From: Cyanophora paradoxa
Lineage: Eukaryota; Glaucocystophyceae; Cyanophorales; Cyanophoraceae
NCBI GenBank assembly: GCA_004431415.1
Contig: QPMI01000578.1
Span: 40,054-104,053 of the forward strand
DNA length: 64,000 nucleotides
Direction of reading: 5' to 3'
This document shows, piece after piece, positions 25,001 to 36,300 of this stretch (position 1 is the stretch's first letter; every line of letters starts with the position of its first letter). Below the pieces are notes generated by a model. That model worked only from the letters and a program-made list of their open reading frames with translations, searched no databases and was not told the DNA's origin. The position numbers and the translations under genes were made by a program.

Positions 25001-26070
25001 CTCCGACGTCGGCCGCTCGACTCCCCGCCGGCCGTACCTGTGGGGTGGGGCGGCCGGGACGGACGGGACCTCAGCGGGGCCCGGGAAGAAGGGGAGGGGG
25101 GTACGCGCATGAACATGTCAAAGTGGCAAGCGAACGAGAGGACGTCGAAGCGCCCCCGGCCCGTCTCCGGCTGGGGAACGCGATTTCAGGTGCGCGCTAA
25201 GTTCCGGGGGGGGGGTACGCACGTCGCGGGCGAGGTCGCGGAGGTACTCCCACCCAAAGTCGCCGTGCGTGAAGGACATGGGCAGGCGGCCCGCCTCCCG
25301 CATCGCCTGGGTACGAGGATTCTCTCGATCAGGGGTGAGGGGGGTACGAGGGCGCGGGGGGGTACCAGGAGGGCCTGAGCGTGGTCCTCCGCATCCAGGA
25401 GGGTGACCTGCAGGGGGACGTGGGCGGCGGGGACGGGAAGGGGGGGTACACCCCCATTCGCCTCCGCTCGCCCCGCCCCGCGCACCTCGCCGCCAATCAG
25501 CTGCGTGTAGCCCACAGGCCTGCGTGCCGAGCCGTAAGCGGAGGGCCGCGAAACGGGATCCGGTGGGATCCGAACCCGCGCTCGCGCTGTAGGAACTCCA
25601 TCTGCCTTCGGATTTCCTCGAGCGTGTGGGTCCCGTCGGTCCTTACCTAGTGGTACGCATTTCATTTCGTGGGGGGAGGGGGGGCGAGGCGGGGTACTGC
25701 GCACGTGATTCGCGTCCGCGGTGTGGTAGCAGGGCTGGCGAGCGACGTCAGGTTTGCGCGGGGGAACGAGAAGGGGGGTACGCGCCTTGCAGGCGAAGTT
25801 GCAGCGGGGGAAGACACCCTGGGTACCCTCGCAGCCGCTGGAGATGCGCCCCAGCATCTGGGCCTCGTGACGCGCTGCGGGGGCTCTGAGGTGAGGAAGG
25901 GGCGCGGGAGGGGGTACGGCGCGCGCGCGCACCGCCCTCGGGTAAAGACTCCCAGCGCTTGCGGAGGAAGGCCTCTGTGTCCGGGTCCTTCGGGCGCGTG
26001 CGCCGCTCCAGGCGCCTCAGAGCGTCCAGGAGTCCCCCCGCACCGCCGCGCCGCTCGGCCGGAGCACTGG
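22033..26070 (-). CDS. Radical SAM protein of bacterial type
   Basis: A multi-exon gene for an iron-sulfur radical SAM enzyme of unknown substrate. The first recognised exon ends in DTEAFLRKRWESLPEG (about 26010-25945). The next reads MLGRISSGCEGTQGV then FPRCNFACK (to 25786). After a 51-nt intron comes PCYHTADANHVR (from 25734), completing a CxxxCxxC cluster motif. Then follow HTLEEIRRQMEFLQRERG, YTQLIGGE, VTLLDAEDHAQALL, LPMSFTHGDFGWEYLRDLA, RFDVLSFACHFD, RRELGVRSYLAHNMT, NVDQIPEVVRACVEMGG, WRMLSFQPA, RRIEEGLGCRLPYRAFVMG, RCNRTCWGLLVGGRYG, ARDAFFTAMGNVVAPAW, TIVMHRFMDARDVQGAW, EVQERLEACSYGMAQ, PACVQHSVY and DPIQNTELRELLPL. This order matches a radical SAM family I recall from actinobacteria. 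Transfer from bacteria is an inference. The start codon and the last residues after LLPL are uncertain. Confidence 0.78.
22785..22840. repeat. GAGTTAA short tandem repeats
   Basis: About eight imperfect copies of AGAGTTAAG run head to tail, interrupted by GTTAGGA and AGAAG variants. The run lies in an inferred intron of the radical SAM gene, upstream on the minus strand of its QHSVY exon. Confidence 0.7.
23965..24095. repeat. About 40-bp tandem repeat in radical SAM intron
   Basis: Four imperfect units built on TTAGATCTCGATCTTA and AAGCTCAGGGG run head to tail. They abut the exon encoding RCNRTCWGLLVGGRYG on the minus strand and probably belong to the following intron, although part of the unit also stays open in the exon frame. 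Confidence 0.6.
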
Positions 26071-27786
26071 CTATGGCGCTTCCAAGTCCAGGGGCGAGAC
26101 GAGTTCGATCACACGCGCACGTGAGGAGGCGCGCGCCAGCTAGGCCAGGGGGCGGGCTGGGCGTACCGCGTCGTGATTGGGCCGAGCGGGGCAGCCTCTT
26201 CGATGCGGCGCGCATTCCGGGGGCGTCTGATCTGCTGCGATTCGGCGCCATGGAACGAGCTCCGCCGCAGCTGCCCTCCGCGCCTCGAGGGCCTGTGCGT
26301 AGGGCGGCAGACGTCACGACGGTCGCCAGCGCGTGCGTGGAAGCGTTCGCAGCTCGACTGGCCAAGGCGAGCGCAGCTGGCGGAATCCATGCCGGGCACC
26401 GCTAGCGGCAGCTAGCACGATGCTGCTAGCTAAAGGATCACGCGGTTCGCAGCCTATATGCATGGTTGCGCACGAGTTCTGGGCGCACGGATCACCGCAC
26501 CTGTCGAATGACGCGACGTGACGGCTGCTGCAAGAACTTGAGTTTGCATCCGCCGCTGACTGCAGGGCACGAGGGATCGCCGCCGGGGCAGCCACCGCCA
26601 GGAAGGCCGGCCCAGCCATCGTTGCCGCGTACGTGAATTCAACGTTTTTTTCATCGGAGCTCTGCTTCTCTAGATCTAGCTAGAGCGCCGCCGGCCCGCC
26701 GCAGGCCTGTAACCTGCGGAATCCAGCGAGGCACGCTGCTGCGGGTGCTCTGGTCCGCCCGGACGGTTCCGACCGGTGCTTGACAGCGTCGGCCATCGAG
26801 CCGCGTGTGCTCCAGCGCCCAAGAGGTCGGGTGGGAGCTTGCTGCAGGCATCGCGATGGCGTCTTCAGCCTCGGCCGCGGCTGTGGCCGCAGGCCATGGC
26901 CAGGAGAATCGATATACGACTGCGGCGACCCGCGAGCGCGAGCTCGAGGAGGCCAAGCTTAAGGCCAGCCATGGCCATGGCCAGCTGCAGCTGCAGAGCT
27001 CACGCCTGGCGCTCGGATCCCGGAGCCGCGGAGTCGACCCCCCGCGCACTCGCTCTCGCTCTCAAACCAGGCAGGCCTGACCTGACCCGTCATCGCAGCG
27101 GCGCGTCCGTGGCGCCATGCACACCTCGAACCCGCCTGTGACGCGCCCGCTCCCCGGCCCCTCCCCACTGATCACTACGCACCCGCAGACCACACTGCAG
27201 CTGGCATCGATATCGATATCCGCCCACCCTCGACGCCGAGTTCACGGCTCGCTGGCCCCGCCCCGCCCCCCGCCGCCGCCATTAGAGCCCGCCACGGCCA
27301 TCCCGTCCCACAGCCCGGGCCGCTAGCGCTGCAGGTGCTGCTGGTGACCTTCCCCGCGGGGCCTCTGGCCCTCCTCCCCCCGCCGACGCCTCCCCAGAGG
27401 CAGAAGCGGCCCTCCCGGCGGGCGGTCGTAGCCCGCCTCCCTCTCCTCCTGCTCTGACCCTCCCGCCCCCGCCCCCTCTTCCTCATGATCAGAGGCGGAT
27501 CATGAAGCTTCACGCGGCCTCCCCTGCCACCGCTGCCCACCTGCGAACCATCGGTGCCCTGCATATATAAGTGCCCCTCAAGCTCCCCCGGTCGGCTCCA
27601 CCAGCGCCCTGCACGTACCCCCCCCCCTCCCCAACCGCCCCCACGTTCCCCCTCTGGCCCTCGCCCATGACCCCAAGTACCCCTCCACGCCCCTACTAGG
27701 CTAATCAAAATACCCCAACGACCTGACCCCCTCCCTTCCCCCCCCCTCCCCTCCCCCCCGACCCCGGCCCCCCATAGGCCCCACCG

Positions 27787-27823
<37 letters not shown>

Positions 27824-28772
27824 CGACTAGGATCGGCCGTTTAAGCAGTTAGGGTAGGTTCCAGCCCTACCGTAGTACCAGCAACGATAGACTCGGACCT
27901 GGGAAGGCCTGGGTCCGCGTCGCATACAAGATGTTATCATTTAAATGCAACTTTCAGTGAAAAAAAGCTTTCAGTTTGGCCGATTCGAGAGCGAGCGAGA
28001 GCGAGGACCGATGGTTCTTGAGAAAAACATCGTGGGCGACATACCCCGGCCCCCAAGCTTCTTACCCCTCCCGCCATGGTCTCACTGTCGTACCCAAGCG
28101 CAGATCGCCGGCCGGTTCGCCTTGCTTCCTGATCTGGTTCGCCTCGCTTCCTGATCTGGACTGTGTCGACGTCGACATGTTGCATTGCTACACATTATAA
28201 CGTTGCTGCATATGCATGCGCATATATAGCTATAGCTTTCAGTCTGGCCGATTATAATGCTTGCAGATCATAAATAAGAAATCGGGCAAATGCTGCGCAT
28301 GCCAAGCATATACCTACACATACACATAAGCTTTAAGATATCTGAAACAAATATATGTGTGACGCGGCGTCCGAAGTCATAAACAAGCGCAGGGGCGAAT
28401 ACGTATACTGCAAGGCTGATCAATAAATTGTCGGTAGCATGGAGCGTCGATGTCGAACAATAGATCTCTATAGCTTATCTAATGATCATGAGTCGGAAAT
28501 GATTTCTATCCTATGTCGACCCGGCGGCAAACGCTTCACCGAGCTCGAGAACGCTACAAAATTCTCTATGGAGCATCGAGCTACTTCTACCCTGATCGAT
28601 GCGTCATGTGCTGGTATGACTTCTATCTTATTTTCTAGGGGGATGACGAACGCTCTACCGATCGCGAGCTCCCGAGTCCAGCTGAGGTCGCAACAGAACA
28701 TTCTCCTAGCTATAGGCGCTCGATTTAATGCATGCACATGCGTGGCACAATTCTTTAGATACATCAAGCAAT
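26071..28772. other. Gene-poor spacer between GC-rich and balanced DNA
   Basis: Lies 5' of the radical SAM gene and 3' of the giant surface-protein gene; both are on the minus strand. The left part (26.1-26.4 kb) may hold the missing first exon and promoter of the radical SAM gene. Around 27.0-27.7 kb the plus strand is C-rich. From about 27.9 kb the composition becomes balanced to AT-rich. Open frames here show no domain or repeated exon, so none is called. Confidence 0.45.
27787..27822. repeat. Homopolymeric C tract
   Basis: More than 30 consecutive C residues sit inside a 100-bp C-rich stretch that also contains CCCCTCCC runs. Such tracts often vary in length and are error-prone in sequencing, so the true length may differ. 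Confidence 0.85.
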
Positions 28773-29474
28773 TCATGCAATTTCTGCTCTGAGCACGTGG
28801 ACGGTGGTTGGCTTCGACGGCGGTGAGCGCTCCGGTAGGTGCAGGCGGTCGCGCTCGTCAAGTGGCGGCGGAGTGCTGGATATCGATATCAATCCGGATC
28901 CGGCGCTGTTGTGAGGGTGACGCTGGCCGGCCAAGCTGAAGGCCACAGGGTTTGGGGCCCCCTGGAGCTTTGGGGACTGCAGCTGCGGCTCCATCGCGAC
29001 GGGATACACGATGTGCTGCACTTCGCTGTACCCAGGGGACGAATTTGATGCCCCGCCATCCAGCTCGACGTCGTTGACTCGGACGGGAGGGGGCGTTGTC
29101 GAGTTCTCTGCGGATCCTTCGATCTCGATCACCTCGTGGCTCCGGCGACGCCTGCTGTTGGCGATCCCCATCCTCGACCCCCGTCGCTGCAGTTGGCCCG
29201 CCGTGGACGCTGGGAGCCCGTGCACGGCGCGCTGGCGCTGCTTCCTGTGCTGAAGGAACACAATGACAACAGCACCAAGCACCACTCCCACGCAAATGCC
29301 GACCGTCGCCCCCACAATGACACCCGTCGAATCAGGGGCGGCTCCGGCCGGTGCCGCCGCTGCCGGAGCAAACGGTCCGTCGCCAGCAGCTGCAGTAGTG
29401 GAGCCGGCGGTGACCTTGACGTTTTGGACGGCGGTGACGGGCTTGCCGGCTACCACCAGCGACTTGCTGGCGAC
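28773..29474 (-). other. Membrane anchor and cytoplasmic tail exon
   Basis: The last exon starts after CCACAG at 29475 and stops at 28773. It encodes the end of an SEA-like module ([16 protein letters not shown]), a Pro/Ala linker, the helix [20 protein letters not shown] followed by basic HRKQRQR as stop-transfer, and a tail of about 150 residues rich in Pro, Ser and Asn. The preceding exon (29724 to about 29550) ends in [10 protein letters not shown] and joins the stalk exon at a canonical GTGAGT donor (29777). Confidence 0.8.
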
Positions 29475-30289
29475 CTGTGGGCGGGATTGGCACGAGTCAG
29501 ATAAAAGTGCATGTGGGCGTCATGGATTCGCAAAGAAACGGGATATTATCGCACCTGTTCGTTGAGAGCCTTCAATATGGCTGTCGGGGTTTTGATCGCC
29601 GTGTTCGTATTTCCGCCACTAGTACTTGCAGCTGTCTGGATAATGAGCAGATCAATGAGGATCGGAGTCGCTTGCCGAAGACGCCGCCGCGCAGTTGGGG
29701 CTCCGCATGACACATCTGCACCATCTGTTAGGAAAGAATGGTCTATATATCGTTCACGAGCGAGAACGCAAACTCACTGTTCACAATTATGCTGTCGGAA
29801 GAAGCCCCAGCAGACGCTGCAAGGCTGGCAGCAATGGAGTCCCTTGAATTGCTTGCAACGAAGCTGGCGCACTCCGCCGGCGAGCTGCTTTGTAGCTGCA
29901 GCGTCAGCTGCACCTGTTCGGTGCCCGCGGCCGCCACCGGCGTCGGACGGGGAGCCCCTGCAGCCGGATCCGGAGTCGGGACGGTGGAGGCACTCGGGGT
30001 CGGATCCGGAGCTTGCGTGGCGCCCAGGGCCATTCCGGGTGTGGGGGTCGGGCTTGGACTGGGGCTGACGCTCTCCGTCAGAACGTTAACGGCGCCTAAG
30101 TATGGGCTGGGCGACGGGCTTGATATCGGCGTCTCGGCTGGCAGAGCGCTTGGCGACGGGCTCGGGCTCGGGCTCGGCGTCTCGGCTGGCAGAGCGCTTG
30201 GCGACGGGCTCGGGCTCGGGCTCGGCGTCTCGGTTGGCAGCGAGCTTGGCGACGGGCTCGGGCTCGGGCTCGGCGTCTCGGTCGGGCTT

Positions 30290-30321
<32 letters not shown>

Positions 30322-33300
30322 CGTCTCGGTCGGGCTCGGCGACGGGCTTGGCGATGGGCTCGGGCTCGGGCTCGGCGTCTCGGTCGGGCTTGGCGACGGG
30401 CTCGGGCTGGGGCTCGGCGTCTCGGTCGGGCTTGGCGACGGGCTCGGGCTGGGGCTCGGCGTCTCGTTCGGGCTTGGCGACGGGCTCGGGCTCGGGCTCG
30501 GCGTCTCGGTCGGGCTTGGCGACGGGCTCGGGCTGGGGCTCGGCGTCTCGGTCGGGCTTGGCGACGGGCTCGGGCTGGGGCTCGGCGTCTCGGTCGGGCT
30601 TGGCGACGGGCTCGGGCTGGGGCTCGGCGTCGACGTCTCGGTCGGGCTTGGCGACGGGCTCGGGTTGGGGCTCGGCGTCTCGGTCGGGCTTGGCGACGGG
30701 CTCGGGCTGGGGCTCGGCGTCTCGGTCGGGCTTGGCGACGGGCTCGGGCTGGGGCTCGGCGTCGACGTCTCGTCGGGCTTGCGACGGGCTCGGGCTCGGG
30801 CTCGGCGTCTCGGTCGGGCTTGGCGACGGGCTCGGGCTGGGGCTCGGCGTCTCGGTCGGGCTTGGCGACGGGCTCGGGCTGGGGCTCGGCGTCTCGGTCG
30901 GGCTTGGCGACGGGCTCGGGCTGGGGCTCGGCGTCTCGGTCGGGCTTGGCGACGGGCTCGGGCTGGGCGACGGGCTCGGGCTTGGCGACGGGCTCGGGCT
31001 TGGCGACGGGCTCGGGCTTGGCGACGGGCTCGGCATGGGGAGAGGAATGACGTTTGCTGCGTAGGCTCCCTCGAGATTGCACTGTGGGTTGCCGTCGCTG
31101 TTGAAGACCACGTATACATCGCTTCCAGCAACAGCAATGCCGAGGCCGAACCGGGCGTTCCCCCTCCAAACGAGGCACGTAAAATGGCCTGTCCTGGGCT
31201 GATATCCCGGCGTGCTGAAATTGTAGTCCTTTACCTCGCTGTACCATGCGTCGGCCGCGCGCTTCGCTGAGGCAATGACGTCCGTGCTCGCGCCACTCGA
31301 CCAATAAAGGTTCTGCACGCGAAATCAAAAAGCGTCCGTGCAATGAATGCATGCTTAAATTAAAACTTGAAAGAACCGCACCTCGCCGTAGTTGGTTGAA
31401 CTGTGCTCGAGTTCGCCGCTCTGGACCAGATAGCTCGCCCACGCCTGCGCCACCGCGGCGACCGCCGCATCGTACTGCATGTCCGCCGCCGAGTGCTTCG
31501 CTCGGTAGGCGTTGTAGTAGGCCGTGACCTCCGCCTGCTGCGCCGCGCTGAGAGCTGGAGACGGGCTCGGGCTTGGTGTAGGGCTCTGAAACGGGCTCGG
31601 CGAAGGGCTTGCGCTGGGCGTGGGACTAGGGGACGGCGTAGGGGCCGGCGTGAACAGAGGAACATCGACAGGTGGCGGCGGCGTCGCCGGAACGTCCAGC
31701 GTGATTTCGTTGGAGATTGTCACGTTCTGCGAGCGACGGGTATGGCAATTACTTATAAATTACAAAATGAAGGCATGAAGTACGCCGCACGCACCGCAGT
31801 CTCGGCAAGTTTCTGCACCAGCTCTCCGGACTCCGTTGCATTCTTCAGCTTCTCCGCAAGCTGAGTTAGTTCACGGACCATTTTCATGGCTGGAGTCTCG
31901 CATTCTTCCCCGTTCTGTGCGTCTCATGTCAAAACATGGCCCAGAAAGATCCGCACACATTCAGTCGACGTTTAATCACCTTGAGGCTTTCTTCCGTGCA
32001 CAGTCCTAGGGCCAGGCCGTTGCCGGAACCAGCGGTCGACGTAGAATTCGAAGCGCTCGAACTCGTGGAGTTCGTTGCGGTTGCATTGGCCGCCGCTGTG
32101 GAGTTCGCGGTTGTGGCGTTGCTCGCGCTGTCCACGGTTGGCGGCGTGGGAGCGACGATGTCGTCGGTGGAGTAGCCCTGTTCCCGCTTCAGCGCTAGCT
32201 AACCGTGCAGCACGAACCACCAGCAGAGAAGAAAAGCTCACCTCCGGGAGAATTTGGATGTCGAGCTGCGTGGTGGTCACTTGCAGCGCGCCTCGGCGGC
32301 GGCTGGTGCCAGCAACAGCCTTGACGATCTTGATTCGAACAGGATCGATCTGCAGAGCGTTCGAATGCGGCGAGGTTCTGCACAAGGAACGTTCAGCTCA
32401 CCCCCAAAATAGATGCGAGGCCGTACACGAAAGAGGATCCTCCAGTGTTTCTGCGTACGAATTAAGTCGAATTGGCAAATCTTGGAAGCAAATTAATGTT
32501 AAAGCGCACAGGAAGTCGTCCTCGCTCATCTCCACGTTCAGGCTGAGGCGCACGACCGGGATGACGCGGAGCAACACATGGACGCCACCGCCCCGCATGA
32601 TCACGTGCATGGTTTTGCCGTCGATGTCGAGGTAATTGGATCCAATCGGATCCGTGAGAGATGGGATGGCGGTGTTCTTTTCCACGAACTTCAGCGTGGT
32701 CTTCGGATCTCCAATAAAGACATCCACGCGGTTCGCTTTCGGGTAGAAAATCGCAAGATCTGCGCAACCGCAAGGGCGAGTCAATGTCCTCTTGAAGCTC
32801 GAGTTTACAAATTACAGATAAATTAACGGTCGCGACAAACAAATTACAAAAACGCACGGCTCGCATCCTGCACAGTGTCTGAGCCAGTCATGATCACGAG
32901 TTTGAGGTCGGTGGGCAGAGTGCCCGTGAATGTACTGCGAGAGCGGACGGAACGCCGTCAGCTGCAGCCACTCTCTTTCCGATTTTTCGCGTGGCCGGGC
33001 TCACATGTTGACGCGCTGCTGGGACGGAATCACTGCAGTGTACGTTGAAGGCCGTGTTCTGCATCGGTAACCAGCACACCAGCCGAAGAACGAGAAGCCC
33101 GAGATCAGATCCAATGCATCGCCGGCGTACACGCCCATCGGCCCGAATCTGAAAGCAGCCGAATTTAAGACATAAAATCGCGATATCGATTCGCGTCCTG
33201 AAGCCACTCACCGGCGAAGCAGATTGTCGGCGTCACCGGACTGTACGGTCTGCGAACGAAAGTTGCACCGAATCAAGAGAGAATTGAAGGCAATCGAAGC

Positions 33301-36300
33301 GCAACGCCGCGACGTCCAAACGAGCGCGCACGAGTAACTGGTGGTTCAGGTTGCTGTGAGCACACCAGTACGCGTTTGTTTCGCTGACGAAGTCGCAGCC
33401 AGTGCGCACAATGCCTTCCGTCCTTGGTGAAGGATACAAGCGCGCCCAAGGGACCTGCAAAAGAGTAAGAGCGCAGCTTTCAGTTTATCAGGTTGATTAA
33501 TATTGCGAACCAGAACCGCGCGCGACATATTATTGGCGGCAACAGCGGCCATGTCTTCCTTCATCCACGGAATCCAGTCCTGGTGGCTTGCTATGATTGA
33601 GCCGCCCGCTGCTCCAGTTAGCGTGCCATCCGCGTCCTTCAGAAGGCAGTGCTGCATTGTCCCGAGAAATATAATGTATTTCAGGCGAAGTTTCGCGGCC
33701 CCATCAAGCTATAAACGCCGTACGCACCTTCGCTCCGTCGCAATACATATTATCGCACTCATCCGGCGTCAGTCCGCTCTCTCCAGGAGGCGCGAACCAC
33801 GCGAGGCCATTCCGCGTGGTGTTGGCCACTTCGGTATTGCGGAACGTCATCGTCGGGCAGCGATCATCAGTCTAGCAGTGTAAACACGAATTAATCAGCG
33901 GTTGCCAGAAGTTGCCCGGAAAAATGTTATTCGCAAAGAGCAGACCGCGTGTGTCCAGCTCGAAATGCCGTAGGATTCGATGCCGCACTCATCCCTTCCC
34001 GGGAAGTTGAAGAAACCGTTATTATCCATCCAGACCTCCCCCAGATTGTTCGGGGGATTGAGAACTTCGAGGCGGCATCAGAAATTACAGAACGAAGTCG
34101 CTCAAAAAGAACGAACCATAACCCGAGGGCCAGTCCTAGATTGTTTCAAAAACAAGCGCAAAGGTCACATATATACGCAAACAATGTTATAATGAGATTA
34201 AACCCAGAACGGGCGAACCTCCATCTCGTCAAAGAGGGCGCCAGGGAAGAATGGCACGACGAGTCCAATGCTTTTTCCGGTCGGCCTAAATCCTCCGAAC
34301 CAGTCGGTGGTCGGCGCTGTCGTGCAGTCGCGCTGGCGAGTGTGCCCAACGAAGATACTATTGCGTATCCGTGTTTCCTTGCCGTCGTAGCTTCCCGCTT
34401 GCTGCGAATGAAAGGTGCGCATCCAAATCAGACTGGGGGAAGAGTTCAAATTCGAAGCTGGTGCATGCGAACGGACGCACAAGAAGCAGGCTGCCGATCT
34501 TGTTGTCCACAAACTGCATATTCTGCATCCACATGTGTCCGCCGCCCAAAGCAGCATACAGCCCTAAGTTCCAGCGGACATTGCCCAGTCAGCTGCCGTC
34601 GAAACACGCAGGGTCTCAAGCGAACCCATGTGCCAGTTTTTGTAGACGAGCATGTTACGTGTCATTGTGCAGCCTCCAAGGCTAAGCATATCGACGCCTG
34701 CAGGAGCCGTATTAAGTAATGCAAAGATCGCAACCGAATATACAGAAATGAATTCGAAGGGGTCAAGCGCTCTAGCTAGCGCAATCCAAAGCAGACTAAC
34801 CGAAGGTCGAGGAGTGGGCCTGGATGGACGTCGACGGAAATATATATTAGCCGCAGGCATTGGCGCACGGATGAAAGAACACTTAGGCTTATATAATCAG
34901 GCGCACGGTGTTGTTTTCCCACACACCGCCCGAAGCGTACGTAGCGGTCCAGCTGCAGCTTTGGCCCGGGAATTTGAACCCGATGCGCTGGGAGCCGGCA
35001 GCCGTGTTGCCCACGACTCTCGATCTGTCGAAGTTCTTGCTCTCGATGGTGAAGGCAGCTATGCGACGGCGGTTGTCGCGATCCGAGCGGGCCTGGAAGC
35101 GCATGGAGATGGCGAGATTGTCGATGAGGTCGAATTGCGATGCCGTGCTTGAAAGGTGGAAGTTGGGCCCGAGGCTGTTGAACACAACGTTGTTCTCCAC
35201 CACGACGCCCCTTGCGTTCGCGATGGAGACGGCCGCCCCATAGCCATGGGCGAAAGCGCAGCGGCGAATCACGACGTTCGCATCTCCTTTGGGGATCTTG
35301 TCGGTCAGGTCGCGGACCAGTACTCCGGCCGCAGCGAGCTGATCCTGCCCGAAATTGAGGAATTGCACGCTGTCGAGCATGACTCTCGGGAACGGGATTC
35401 CGAATCCGTCTTTTTCCAGCGGAGCGACCAGCGTCACTGCGCCAAACTGCTCCTCGCCGATGGCGATGCGAGACGCGTTGCCTCCACGGATGACAATCGA
35501 CCGCGTCAAAACTCCGACCTGCGCAGATCCGTCGTTAATTTGTAGTGGCGGATCGTTCGTTTCGAATTTCGGATTGGTCGCTCAAGTAATGCCGCGTGCA
35601 AAACCTATAAATCGCTTGAGCGCCGAGCTCATGATCAGCGTACCTCGGTCCGCATATCAAGTGTAGCGTCTTTTCCTCCCGCACGGGGGATTACAACTCT
35701 CTGCCCCCAGCGCCTGGCTAGCAGAGGCTTGTTCAGCGTTATGGTTTGCTGCCCGTTTCCGGCAGTCGTCATTGCTGTGACAATGAACTCTTCCCCAGCG
35801 GTGCCTTCCCAGTCGCTCGGAGCCACCGCGATGGTATCGTTTACATTTGCGATCGCTGTCTCAAGTACCAAGGTTGTGGCTCCGGCGTTGGCATCCTGAG
35901 CAAGACGCTGCGGACAATTTGCGATAGCTCGCGTTAGGTTCCGCAAGGTAGGGAGTTTCAAGCGTGAGCTCAATGTTTACCGTCCAGGCTCTGGTGATCG
36001 AAGTTCCGTAGGCTTCGAACTTCCCAAGAACTGCCAGCGCTTTCATGGGAACAATCAGTTCGTTCGAGAATACCCAGTTCTCCTGGGTGCCTGCGAAAGC
36101 CCGTCTGAGTGCGGAACACAATCGTCCAACTTTCTAATTTTGTGATTTGCGGCCTACCCCTTCTTCCGGTAAGAATGATCTCTGCACGGTTGGTGAAGCG
36201 CCGAGTCGTATTCCCAATTGTAAGGGAGCCCCAAGGATCAACGACAATGGTTTGTGCGATGATGGCAAGCGTAATGTTGGGCTTGTCTTCCGCAAACCGC

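Noticed and set aside
25550-25590. GGTTCGGATCCCACC, resembling a tRNA T-arm
   Set aside because: It lies at an exon/intron border of the radical SAM gene and has no other tRNA part.
26805-27080. Ala/Gln/His-rich plus-strand open frame of 91 codons
   Set aside because: Composed of palindromic GGCCATGG and CAGCTGCAG words; no domain or splice evidence.
29738-31270. A 510-codon plus-strand open frame rich in Gly, Leu and Asp
   Set aside because: It is the antisense of the CAP and Ser-Pro stalk region. The 42-bp repeat has no stops in most frames, and the minus strand has clear CAP motifs and splice sites.
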